Below are positions 1 through 63,609 of a stretch of DNA of 64,000 bases, piece after piece (positions within the stretch are counted from its first letter, which is position 1; each line of letters starts with the position of its first letter). The notes under the pieces were generated by a model. It saw only the letters and a list, made by a program, of their open reading frames with translations. It had not been told where the DNA came from and ran no database searches. The stretch comes from Undaria pinnatifida. Taxonomy: Eukaryota > Sar > Phaeophyceae > Laminariales > Alariaceae. The stretch covers positions 805,984 through 869,983 of the forward strand of contig JABAKD010000003.1 of assembly GCA_012845835.1 (NCBI GenBank). The letters run 5' to 3'. The translations under genes and the position numbers were made by a program.

Positions 1-130
1 TTTTTTTATCCCCTCCCCCCAAAAAAAGATATGTGCGCGGTTCTAGAGAGTCTAATAAGGTAAGGCGCTTCTTCCCCCCCCCCCCCCCCCCGTTTTGTTG
101 TGGTTTTCCGTTCTTGCTAATCTTCTCCAG

Positions 131-52383
<52,253 letters not shown>

Positions 52384-55300
52384 CGGCATAGGGGTTTTAG
52401 TGGAGGGGGCAAGAGATGCCTGTCTGTGCGCTGACTTTGGGGAGGGGGGGGGACCGATCCGGTTGTGTTTTGGGGGGCAAATCCGATTGTGTTTTTTCTT
52501 ACCATTTATTTACTGTTGTGTATGCTGATTTGAAGGCCTGCCTCGTCGTGGCAAAGTGTATTCGCGATACTAACATCGAATTACAGCGCGCTAGCGCGAG
52601 ATGATCCAGCACCAGTATTCTGTAAGGATTGTATATTTTCTCGAGGCGGTCCGACCTGCGCTGCCTTGCACGTGTAGATTTTTATGCAAGCGCAAATCCA
52701 ATTATATTTTCGCAGTATATGCAGTGCGGATCTCTCTGTAGTGCCGGTTGAATAGTGCCTATTGCCGGTAGTGCCGGTTAAATCGCTTGGCACGACTGGA
52801 ACCCGCTATGATAGTGCCAGTATCAGTATTGTACCCGGTAGTGCCGGTGTCCGGTATACTGCCAGTATTGCTGGCTGGCACGTACCGGAACTATAGGAAG
52901 ACCACCAATGCTGTACCCGGAATGGTATCTGATGGTTGTTGGCGATGGCTGTGGTCTGTTTGTCGGTATTTGGGTCGTGATACCCGGTGTTGTAGCTAGG
53001 TACGTACCCGTCTGTAAAGATTTCTCTCGAGTATCGAAGATACATGAGCAGCGAATATTGTACTTAATTTTGTACCTTCTTCCGAGCAAGATATTTGCAC
53101 CCTTTGCCTACGGCCAAGTCCCAAAAATATGTGAATTCAAGCAACATGAACATTAACATTCAGCTCGCGTCGGTGCATCGAAAATAGCGGTGGAGTCGTG
53201 GGAAATTCCAAGAGACATAAAAAAAAGGTGTTGGTGGGGCCTTGCGGCCGCCATGGACGGGCGCGCTTTTCGGGAAGAAGGGTGATTCGATGGCAATTTC
53301 GAAAACAACGAACTCGTGGAGGATTTGGTTTTTCTCGAAATCGATTTGTCAAGGTCGAAGAGCCTGAACGCTAAAAACACTATGCAGTTTTGCGTGATGT
53401 AGCCATGTGAGGTACCGACATCGCCCTTTTGGGACCAAGGTGAAGCGACCTGACAAGCGGGAGGCGTGGCATTTCTAACATTCTACGGGGAGCGTGCAGC
53501 AGTACGTGTATTATCATGTTGCGCGTGTGCCGCATATGGCCTGGCGTTGCGCTTTGTGTAGTCGGTGCTGTGTAATCGTCTTTTGTTCTCGATGTTGTTT
53601 CCCCCTCAATTGTTGAAGGATAAATGAAACGGCTGTGCCGTGGTTCGGAGGCGCATGTGCGGCAGCAAGTAGGCGGGAAGAAGCTTTGACATCGCTTTAG
53701 CTTTGTAGCACTGGGCCCAAAAATGCACGGGCTACGCCGATGCTGCAATGGCTAGAAGTGCAACTCTACTCGGATACGTAGCACAACTGAGAGAGTACCA
53801 GTATGGCCTGGTCGACGAGCGAGCGAAGCTGATGCGGGGTTAGAAGTGCCTCGTGCACTAGCCGTGTTTTGTCTGGCTGCGTGCTATGACGAACATTTGC
53901 GCCGTCGTCCTATATTTGCTGCCGCCGCAATCACTTCTCAGTTTTGCGGGGCAATCTCTTTCCCCTTTCTGTGAGTGTGTTTCCCCACTGCTGGAGTGTG
54001 TCTATCTTGAAAACCAAAAATCTTGTCCGATCGATTACCACTTGGGTACCAGGGTAATTGCCCGTTCGGTGTATGCTCCTTAGCCCCAATGCGAAGACCC
54101 GGTCATGTCAGTCCAGTCTGGTCTAGACATGACTCTTGCATTATGTTTTTGCGGTTGCAACTTCCAACACCCAAACACACCGACAGCACGATTCGCGCTT
54201 TCCAGTGCACCTCAACTCCGCCATGCGGACCTGACCCAAACACCCTCTCGGACAGGTTTTGGATTTCTCAGGAGTACTTTTTTTCTGCCGCCACATCATG
54301 CATCGCTAGATCAATAGGTACTCTTCTTTGATCTCACTTGTATCTTGCAACACGCATCGTTTATGTTTCTTGTTGCTGAAATTGGTGATTTCATACTATA
54401 CGACCGCCCAAGCCTAAATACCGGTAACTAAAAAAGCTGTACACTGGGAGGAGGAACAGTACGCCAATGTATGCTGTTGGCGCTGAATTAAAATATATGT
54501 CACGAATCGAATCCTTGTGCACCGAGGTCTGGCGTCAGGGTGAGGCATGCGAGGATATTCATGGCGAAGCGGACGAGAGTATCTAGCCTACTACTAGCAT
54601 TGTAAGGTCCACACACAGTAGGCTATATCTGTAGCACGCCTCAGGGAATCATAATGACTGACCTCCGAAGGACCGATACGACCGAGTTCAGAAGGCGCTT
54701 GTGAGTTCCTCGGAGAAAAAGAGCAAGTCCCTTGTGCAGGTGCTCAAGATGTGAAGCTTCCCAAGAAAGTAGTGTGAAAATGGTAACTTGATTGCTCATC
54801 CGATGGTTTATGAACGTGAACCCAAGGAATTGTGTCTGGGTGGGGCAGCCACACCCGACTAAGGGAGGGAACATAAATAGCGCGGCCCCTACTATCACAA
54901 AAACGCCAGTCATAGTAACTCTTGAAACTGTCACGGAACCGTAACATCCCCCCTAGCATAATGCGATGACAAGAGCAATATGCTACAGCAATCCCGTGAC
55001 TGTATAGCCAAGGGTAAAGAGCCGCAAAGCTTTTTTCAACAAAAATATTGACCTCGAGGATAGGCTAACAAACCGGAAACACAGGAACCATAAGAGGAAA
55101 ATCCTCGATAAAAACCCTCACCCCTGCCTTTTCACTGCGTATTTGATCGCCTGGCCACTATTCGATGGCTAAAAGTCCGTATGTGAACGAAGTTAGCGTG
55201 CAGGGAAGCAGCACGTAACTCCAAGGGTCTGACCCATCTACTTTTTCTGAGTCTGCTCACATACATTATAATCCACTAACAAGATGCCACTTTGGTAAAT

Positions 55301-55873
55301 AAAATACTGCCAAAGCTCTAATGGCTAAATATATCCGAAACGTTGGACATAAGCAGGGTGCTGATGCCAGATATCAAAGAAATAAGAAAGCATTAGACTA
55401 GGCACCAGAAATCCTAAATATATCAAGTGGCCTGAAATCGAAGGACTACAACGTCACGTAGTATGCAGCCTTCTGAAAAACAACCACCTGTTCGCCTGTC
55501 AAAATCAAGCCCTATCCAACCACTGAATACAAACTCGTCACTGTTCAAGATACTTCATACCCACAGTATCTCGCACCCTTCATAAAGCGGGGCCAATCAA
55601 ATAAAATAATAATGAAAAAAAAAGGAATTCAACTCCAACATTTACACATAACCCAAGTACAACAGCGTTCACAACGTTGTCGCACTATTGTAAAATAACA
55701 GACATCTTGCTGCCCCATACTGTTCTACACCCGGCCGACCGGTGCACGGGTGATTCCCGTCTTAACCCACAACAAAACGGTATTACCCCCGACACCACTT
55801 CCCCCTCGTCAAGGTACTATCGTAAAACATTGGAGAAGGCAGGTCTTCGTCTCGTCGAGTCGGTAGTCGCTCT
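52384..55873. other. Intergenic stretch, no gene seen
   Basis: One AGTGCCGGT repeat copy at 52,735-52,905. The rest, AT-richer from about 54,400, shows no coding signal I can support and no recognised repeat. Confidence 0.5.
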
Positions 55874-56331
55874 TCATTTCTGTAACTGCTCCAACTCGCG
55901 GCGGGTCAGCTCTTCCCAGTTCTGGTCGCTGTATCGCACTCGCCAGTAGCGGTCTCTGTAGTCGTACACCTGCCCTTGCAGTCTGAGACCACCGCCAAAG
56001 TCTTTCCAGATGGTGGAACCTATTGGAACAGGGTCAAGGCTTGACGGCGAGAGAGAGGGGTACGAGGCTTGGCTGAGACGGGAACTGAATCGCTCGCAGA
56101 TTGGGGGTTGTACAAATGCCATAGTGCAATAAAACCATCTAGCTGCAAGGGGGTGAAACTCTTGAGCATCTCATTCTCAGACAACCAGCTCGACTCTACC
56201 CCATCATTTGACCTCCCCTTATATTCCCACCTAGCGACACCGGATGGGGATTTTGTTCGGCGACAACTAACAAGAGAGTCAAAATGCGAAGAGTTCACGC
56301 TTCCAACGCCCTTCTGAAACCGGAACCCCAA
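55874..56331 (-). pseudogene. C-terminal tail of the Gypsy element
   Basis: Two overlapping frames. The later one reads IWKDFGGGLRLQGQVYDY then RDRYWRVRYSDQNWEEL, a small SH3/chromo-like barrel (xG-x-V-x-D ... Y-x-V-x-Y-x-D-x-x-WEEL) found at the ends of many stramenopile retroelement polyproteins. The assignment to this element rests on position and strand. Confidence 0.55.
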
Positions 56332-56477
56332 GCATACTACGCAAACTCGCCAGCTAGTGAATGTCTGAGAGAAAGAGGTCGGAGGTAGTATGGCTTTACG
56401 TCTGCTGTGGGCACATTTCGGGTGCGTTGTTTTCTACCACGCATCGTTACTTGCATGCTAAGGCCTGTCTGTAATAC

Positions 56478-57240
56478 TTACGTGACTCTCCAAGGGACTG
56501 TGTAGTGGTCGTGTTGAAATTTCCGACCCCTGTTGTCGCGATGCCTGCTGCTCTCGGACTCGCGCACCAGCACCAGGCTTCCTTTCTCACGAGCGACTCC
56601 GGCTGAGGGCCTTGAAATGGAAGCGTTGGCGCGGGCCCTCGCGGTTACCCTCACTTTGTGCTGCTTCTCGAGCGCGAGATGGACTTCTCGGAGGTTCTGT
56701 TTGCGTCGCTCCACGAAGCTGTCTAGGCCACCGCTCTGTTCTGTCTCCGCTGACAAGGGTACCAAGGAATCTAAAGAGGTGCGGGGTTTACGGCCAAACA
56801 GCAGCTCGAAAGGGGTCATGTTCGAGGGGAGGGCGACATCTGGCAAAGTGCGTTTGATCCAAATTGCTGGTGACACGTATTCGTCCCACCTCTCTGGCCA
56901 CAAGCGACATAACTTTGCTAAAAGCTCTTGCAACCAACCTCCCAACCTTTCGACAGCTCCTTGACCACGTGGGTGATCTGCTGGGCCGAACACTATGTCT
57001 GCGTGCAGCCAACGGCATAGGTGTGTCACTACTTCCGCTCCGAACTCTTTGCCACCATCACAACGGATCACGCGAGGTACCCCGAAAGTCAGACACAACT
57101 CGGTCAGGACCCGTGCCACGCCTACTGCCTGCTTCGTTTCTAGAGGGACTCCAAATGGGAACTTAGAGGCTCGATCTACTACAAGTAGAACATACTTGTT
57201 GCCGGAAAGAGACGGTGTGTCTATTTTAAAATATCCATCT
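56478..57240 (-). pseudogene. Gypsy integrase core
   Basis: Catalyses insertion of element DNA in intact relatives. The first Asp is in the ELQMDI segment just across the frameshift. The core continues YVLLVVDRASKFPFGVPL, RVIRCDGGKEF (second Asp) and GQGAVERLGGWL (Glu), giving the D,D-35-E layout. After it comes a basic region with many Arg/Lys and the start of the C-terminal domain. Confidence 0.87.
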
Positions 57241-58427
57241 GCAGTTCCTCCCACGGTTCTAGCGGGCGTCCGGGCAACAACGCGATACGTCTGCTGTTCG
57301 GTCTCTTGCGTCTCCGGCACCCGCACGATAACACGTATTGTCGAGTGTCGCGAGTGACCGTAGGCCAGTGAAAGTGATCCCTTACCAAGGCCAAAGTGGC
57401 TCCTACTCCCGCATGCTCGTGTAGAGTGTGCACCAAAGCGAGTACATCGGATATCATGGATTCGGGTATGGCTGGCAGCTTCCTGCCTTGTTCGTCGGTA
57501 TACCGAACTACCTCCTCGTCGTCTAAACCATAACTGGTCGTGTCAACTCCCCCTTCGCCTGCACCACTATCACACAAACTCTTGCGAATCTGGCCCAAAT
57601 GGGTGTCGTCCTGTTGTCGTCGCGCGAGGGTTGCGGGATTGGTGAGAACTCGCACCGCCCGGTGGATGGCCGGTGTCTCCATAACTTGGTGAGCTTCCGA
57701 CGAGCGAGGGACCTCCCCCCCTGCTGAAAGCACCTCCCCAAGATCGTCGCTGAGATCGCTACTGCTGGTGTGGGCCGGAGGTGGAAGGGTCTCCGAGGGC
57801 GATGGCGGAGGCGGGGGTGGCTCGACCGGCGCTAGTGTGCCGGGGTGGCTATTATCCGGGTTCCCCAATTGCTCCATGGGGGGCAGCTGGGCGTCGCCGA
57901 GTGGACGTAGCCGCACCGAAGGGGTACGAGCTCGACTTCCCCGGCGCAGCGTAACAGAGTCTGCATCGAGCACCGCACACGTCGCAAAAGGTAGGGCTCG
58001 TAGGGCAAGGAGACGCGTGTCGTCAGCATCATAGGCAGGCGGTGCAGGCGATAGCTCTGAAAGGGGATCGCCGCTGTCCGTCCCCGCCCCACCTACAGCG
58101 TCGATCTCTGCTAACCAAACCCCATCTAGACTCGGCCCACGGGGCCCTTGGAAATCGGATGGTTCTCCTGAAGTGAAATCATCGGGGAAGGAATCATCTA
58201 CATCGGCTGGGGTGTCTTTAGCATGTGGCAGCCGTGACAAGGCATCTGGTACTACGTGTTGCACGCCCGCTCGCCATTCCAGTAGCATATCGTATTCCGC
58301 GAGCCTGAATGCCCATCTATGCAACTTAGGGCACAGCTCGCGACTTCGAAACAGCCAGGTTATCGCAGAGCAGTCGGTCACAACCTTGAACTGCCTACCA
58401 GCTAAATAGGGTCGAAAGTGATCTATT
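57221..58427 (-). pseudogene. Gypsy RNase H C-terminus, linker and integrase zinc-binding region
   Basis: Begins with VVTDCSAITWLF and CPKLHRWAFRLAEYD, the RNase H second half, and VPDALSRLP. After a long acidic, proline-rich linker comes the H-H-C-C-like region LVHTLHEHAG ... HFHWPTV ... CGCRRRKR and PWEELQMDI. A frameshift by a run TTTTAAAATA near 57,225-57,235 separates this from the integrase core frame. Confidence 0.85.
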
Positions 58428-58659
58428 TTTTTTTTTTTTTTTTTTTTTCATCCTCCGGCGGATGGGGAAAAATAAAGCTTTAGCTCACCACACTTCCGCG
58501 TATTTTCATACGCGTCGTGTGTCGATTTAACTCAGTTGCTTTTGCAGCCCAACGCTAGCTGGCGCACCCTTCGAGTCCCATTGTAGGTATAGCGTAAGCT
58601 GTCCCTATCATTGGTCCCCGTTACAACCCCGGCAGCGCAGGCTGCCGTTGTATATGGGA
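58428..58659 (-). mobile_element. SINE-B inserted in RNase H
   Basis: A T-tract (poly-A on the minus strand) at 58,425-58,450 then the SINE-B body to CGTTGTATATGGG. The host sequence AAAGTGATCTATT is present on both sides (58,415-58,427 and 58,660-58,672), a 13-base target-site duplication typical of LINE-mobilised SINEs. Confidence 0.9.
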
Positions 58660-60728
58660 AAAGTGATCTATTGCCCACAGCACTCCCATACATTCCCGTT
58701 CTGTGGGACCTCTGCGAGCATCCGTGCGGGAGCCGGTGGCTAGCAAAAGCAATCACGCGAGATACCCCATCAATGGTCTGCATCAGAACTGCCCCAGCAC
58801 CTACGGTGCTAGCATCGGTATGTAATTCAAACGTGTTGTCGAGATCCGGGAAGGCGAGCACGGTAGGTGAAGCTAGCGTTGACCGCAACGATTGAAACGC
58901 CTGCTCCTCCTCAACCCCCCAAACAATGCGGTTTTTGCGCGCGCGTTTTGATGCGAAGTCCTTATTGCGGAGGATGTCGGTGAGCGGGGTGGCAGTTAGA
59001 CTATAGTTGGGCACAAACTGTCGCAAGTAGCCCGTCAGACCTAGGAAAGTACGGAGTTCTTCGACTGTCTGGGGGCGAGGCATGCTTGCAATGGCTTCCA
59101 ACTTGGTCGGGGCGGGGTGTAGGCCGGTGCTATCGATGATCATGCCAAGGAACTCTTGTGAGGAGGACCCAAAAATACACTTGGCAAAGTTGACTGACAG
59201 TCCTGCCGCTAAAAGACGCGTCAGGACTAGCGTGAGTGTGGCCAAATGCTCCTCCCAGGTGGTGCTCGCTATTAGAATGTCGTCGAGCCAACTGAATACT
59301 CCCTCAAGGTACCCCAACGCTGACTTAACTCTGCGCGTGGAAGCCGAAGGCAGTACTGTCAAGCCAAACCCTGCCCTGGTGAATTCGTACAGCAACCCGT
59401 CTGCATCTCTGAAAGCGGTTTTGTAGCGGTCTTTCTCTGCTATCTCGATTTGGTGAAATCCTGAAGCGAGGTCTAACTGGGTGAAATATCGTTTGCCTTT
59501 CAATCCATCGAAAATGGTCTGCATATCCCCAAGACCTCCACTGTCGGACACTAATAGCTTGTTCAGTACTCGCCAGTCAATGCAAAGCCTAAGAGTTCCG
59601 TCTTTCTTCCGCACACACAAGCACTGCGCTGCCCACGGGGATACTGAAGGGCGAATTATTCCTCGGTCCAGCAATTTCTGGATCTCTGCTCTAATCATAC
59701 GCCTTTCTTCCGGGGAAAACCGCCGTTGTTTGGCTGCGAAGGTCTGAAAGCGGTTTTGTAGCGGTCTTTCTCTGCTATCTCGATTTGGTGAAATCCTGAA
59801 GCGAGGTCTAACTGGGTGAAATATCGTTTGCCTTTCAATCCATCGAAAATGGTCTGCATATCCCCAAGACCTCCACTGTCGGACACTAATAGCTTGTTCA
59901 GTTCTCGCCAGTCAATGCAAAGCCTAAGAGTTCCGTCTTTCTTCCGCACACACAAGCACTGCGCTGCCCACGGGGATACTGAAGGGCGAATTATTCCTCG
60001 GTCCAGCAATTTCTGGATCTCTGCTCTAATCATACGCCTTTCTTCCGGAGAAAACCGCCGTTGTTTGGCTGCGAAGGTCTGAAAGCGGTTTTGTAGCGGT
60101 CTTTCTCTGCTATCTCGATTTGGTGAAATCCTGAAGCGAGGTCTAACTGGGTGAAATATCGTTTGCCTTTCAATCCATCGAAAATGGTCTGCATATCCCC
60201 AAGACCTCCACTGTCGGACACTAATAGCTTGTTCAGTACTCGCCAGTCAATGCAAAGCCTAAGAGTTCCGTCTTTCTTCCGCACACACAAGCACTGCGCT
60301 GCCCACGGGGATACTGAAGGGCGAATTATTCCTCGGTCCAGCAATTTCTGGATCTCTGCTCTAATCATACGCCTTTCTTCCGGGGAAAACCGCCGTTGTT
60401 TGGCTGCGAAGGGGGTGCAGGATTCGTTGATCAACGGAAGTTCAAGCTCACCATCTATGCAGGCCGGTACTCGCTTGGGGTCGATGGGGAAGAGACCGTC
60501 CTCGATAAAAGTTTCGAGCAGGCGACTGAGCTGTTGCTTCTGTATGGATCCCAGCGTCCCCAAGTTGGCGTCCGATGCCTGTACCTTGGTGAGTGGTTCC
60601 GTCCTGCCTGTATTCGAGGCACCCGACATGTCGAGGGCTCGCAAGGGAAGCGGCGGATCAACACTGGCGGGCGAGTCATCGAATAAAGACTCGAACCGTG
60701 CGGGGTCGCGTACGTTTAGAGCAATCAT
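58660..60728 (-). pseudogene. Gypsy reverse transcriptase and N-terminal RNase H, disrupted
   Basis: Synthesises element DNA from RNA in intact relatives. The fingers/palm motifs are KKDGTLRLCIDWR-LNK, YFTQLDLASGFHQI and the catalytic FSWLDDILIAS (canonical YLDD has W for Y here). FLGLTGYLRQFV and the RNase H opening FELHTDASTVGAGAV follow. The stretch is interrupted by three 335-base tandem copies (59,409-60,413), which put the reading frame out, and by a one-base frameshift near 58,715. Confidence 0.85.
59409..60413. repeat. 335-bp tandem triplication in RT
   Basis: The segment starting CTGAAAGCGGTTTTGTAGCG recurs at 59,409, 59,744 and 60,079, exactly 335 bases apart. The copies are nearly identical; the middle one differs by A/T at the Arg-Val/Glu-Leu-Asn-Lys codon and by a G/A near its end. 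Confidence 0.95.
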
Positions 60729-61592
60729 TCAAGCTATCACGCGGTTACCCTCTACTGCAGCAGTCTGTTTAGCGCGGTTTACTACTTTGCAGTACACCGG
60801 AGACCCCGGCAACCACCACAACACTGCTCGAGCGACCCCTACCTGTGCTCCCTTCTCTAGATCGAACCGTTCTGTAGGTAGCATTAGTACAAGCTGTCGA
60901 TCTTGCGGTTGGGGGCCTACAGCCGCAGTTTCTACCGCGATGCTGGTGAAACCTGGAACTGTGGTGGCAGCTGCGACCTGCCTAATGTCCCACTCTAACG
61001 TGCTCTCATCCTCCCAAGCAATGTGGTGATAGCTGGGGCGAACTGCGGGCAAGATAGCTGGAGCAGGAGGCAAAGGGAGCGGCGCCTCGGGCGGAGGAGT
61101 TAGCATACAAAACCGATCTCGTTCTTTGCGGAGGGGATTTGGGTGAGGCGAAGTGTCTAGGGCGGCGGTGTGAAACGGCACCCAAGGTGCTGAGGGCACG
61201 GGTCTAAAGCCTTTGTCAGGTGCGAACTCCAGGGTGCTGCGGTTTCGTCCAAAGTAATCTGCTCCAGAAATGAAACCGTAGGGTAGGTCTTCCACGACGC
61301 GTACCACAACATCGCGAACCCGAGAATCGGATTCCAACAGCACCGGCACTACTGCCGACCCTAAAATACGCATGGGAGGAGTCTCGCTGTCAGAGGGGTT
61401 CGCGACATCGAGAAAACCTGTACTACCTGTATCTATTTTACGTCGCAAAAGCTTCCGGAGGCCGCGCCACAAAGCCAACGACATGTAGCTACCACCTCCC
61501 GCACCTGCATCCAGCAGGATCTCCACCGGCCATGGACGCCGTCGCCGATGGCGATGCCAAATCTGACCCCGTACCCACAACTGGTCTCTCAC
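60729..61592 (-). pseudogene. Gypsy aspartic protease region
   Basis: VEILLDAGAGGGSYMSLAL fits the retropepsin active-site loop (usually D-T/S-G), here DAG. A second conserved element YGFISGADYFGRNR matches the ILGxDFL-like flap/strand. The frame ends in TGA (60,729-60,731) and resumes at once in the same frame with the pre-RT region. Confidence 0.75.
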
Positions 61593-63571
61593 CCGTTCCT
61601 GACGTGCTGCCCTAGGTGCTGCGGCGGCGAGGTCATGTACGTTCCCCAGGTTCTCCTTACCCGGGGCGCACCCTCGATATGCTCGTGTTGGTCGATGGAT
61701 GCGGCTTGGCCGTCGTCGTCAGCGCCGGCCGACTCTGTCTCGTCGGCTGCCTCCTCCAGGATCAGGCCAAGCTCAGCAGCCGTGTTGCACTGGGTTTCGG
61801 TCATCGCGGCCAAGCGACGGCGGGGGTTGGAGTTGCCAGGTCGGCGAGATGATGCCACATCCTTGTAGAAGGCTGCCGGAAACGGCTCATGCTGCTACTG
61901 GCAGCTGCCGGGGCGGCGGCAATTGCCTGAGAAAGCGTGTGCGAAGCACACCTTCTGCGTCCTAAGATAGTCGAGGATGTTCCCCCGGGCGGCCGTCGTC
62001 GGGGGTCGCGTCCCGGCAGCAGCTTGCGCTGTCGGTGTGGCGTCCGCGCGTTGGGTCGAGGCCGCCGTTCGTGGTTTCTCGAAGGGAACGCCGTGCTGAC
62101 CCGGAGCGGTGGCAGTCTGATTTTGGAATGCGGCGACGATGGGTTGACCTATGGATGGCTGTGATTCTTGCCAAAGGGTTGGGGCTAGGGCGGCAAGGGG
62201 TTTAGCTGGGGGGGGGGGGCAGCACCGGCGCAAGTGTGCCAATGCCCGGGTTCGCCAAGGCAGCTACGTTAAGAGCAGCAAGAGCCCCGGCGGGCGAGGA
62301 GAACATGTGTCTTACTCCCGTCATGGTGAAGAGTCTGTCCGGCCCGGCGTGCTTGGCTACTTTCCGTGGCACTTGCGGGTTGAATACGACGCGTTACGAG
62401 CGGACAGAACAGCGATGAATTCCCGGAACAGTCTCTCAGCCACCTCTCCTCTAAGCCGCATGACCTCCCCCATGGGGTCGTGCCACTCCATGCGCATGGG
62501 GCGCAAGGTGGTCGCGATCATGTGGACCTTCTCATGCATGAGCCCGTTAACGCCTACGCGGTCTAACGGGTTTGGTAGCAGTACTTCGACGACTCCATCG
62601 TACAGAGCTGTCATTTCTAGCGGTGTGATAAAACGCCAGAAGAACAGCTTCTCTGTAGCATGTGGTCGTTCGGAGTTGGCTAGTGAGGCACGGAAAGCTA
62701 ACAAAACACGGGCCGCTGCAGCGGTCCACGCTTCGGCTGGTTTGAGCGTCACGGCTGCCAACGCGGCCTGCGCGAATTCGACGGCACCCCCCGGCAAAGC
62801 CTGTTCACGAACGAAGAGACGCAACCAATCAGTAGCGGTAACTTCGCTGTGTGGCTTCTCCACAACCTCCCCCGTGATGAGATATACAGGGACAAATTCG
62901 GCGGTGGCGAGCTGGTGGCTAACTGACAAGAAGTCATGGGTCAGATCGGTTAGTAGTTCTACACGGCGGGGTGTAAGTTCGTCTGGCATCGTGGTCCATT
63001 CACCATTTACGTGCTGGTCTGGTTCTAGCCGCATGGCTCCTGAATCGACGTTGCGTAGGGTGCTCAGTACCTTCTGCTGCAACATGACGGCTGAATTCGC
63101 GATCGACAACGTACCGGCCGTGGAACCCCCAAACACTGGACAAGGAAGAGGACCCGCGATCCGTTTGCGCACTCTCTCGCCCAGTTTAGCTGCCTGGTTG
63201 GATTCGACACCATATTGCTTACCGATCTGGGGCGCGGCGGTGGCGATGGGCTGGTGCGTGGCGGCAGTGGAGAGCGGGTGGCTCGGTCGAAAGGGCGAAC
63301 GAGCGGGTCGCTCCGGCGAGCGTCGGTGGCCTCCCTGTCGGTCGCGGGCGTGCTCGTGTCCCTCAGCCGCGCCAGCCTGCTCGTAGTCCACACGGTGAGA
63401 TCGGGTGGGGTGCCTGCGGTAGGCACGCCGGAAGCTCAAGCGAGCGAGTTTACGAGAGCGAATTTTGTGGGACACGGAAAGGAAATTGAGCAAAAGAAAA
63501 GAGAAAAAAAAAAATGTAAACAAAATAAACCAAATGAACAAGTATACATAAATAAAGCGACAATAAAACAC
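61589..63571 (-). pseudogene. Gypsy gag with CCCH zinc finger
   Basis: Capsid-like protein that would assemble the particle. A long frame (62,357-63,571; true start uncertain) has an alpha-helical gag body including VTATDWLRLFVREQALP and PMRMEWHDPMGEVMRL. After a frameshift at about 62,250-62,350 a second frame carries CFAHAFSGNC-RRPGSC-Q, then TAG (61,895-61,897), then QHEPFP. Ignoring the stop this is C-x8-C-x5-C-x3-H, an RNA-binding CCCH finger. An acidic C-terminus follows, ending TGA at 61,589, where the protease frame overlaps. Confidence 0.72.
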
Positions 63572-63609
63572 TGGGTGTCAGCGGATGAGACGCGGAGTAT
63601 TCAAGCATA

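Larger units (their letters stand above)
55874..63571 (-). mobile_element. Degenerate Ty3/Gypsy retrotransposon
   Basis: On the minus strand the order is gag, CCCH-type zinc finger, aspartic protease, reverse transcriptase, RNase H, zinc-binding linker, integrase and a C-terminal tail. Protease-RT-RNase H-integrase is the Gypsy order. It is disrupted by a 335-bp tandem triplication, a nested SINE, at least three frameshifts and two in-frame stops. I did not find paired LTRs; the 5' LTR could lie beyond 64,000. Confidence 0.88.

Noticed and set aside
62151..63386. 411-codon + strand open frame
   Set aside because: Antisense shadow of the gag frame, which has the retroelement features.
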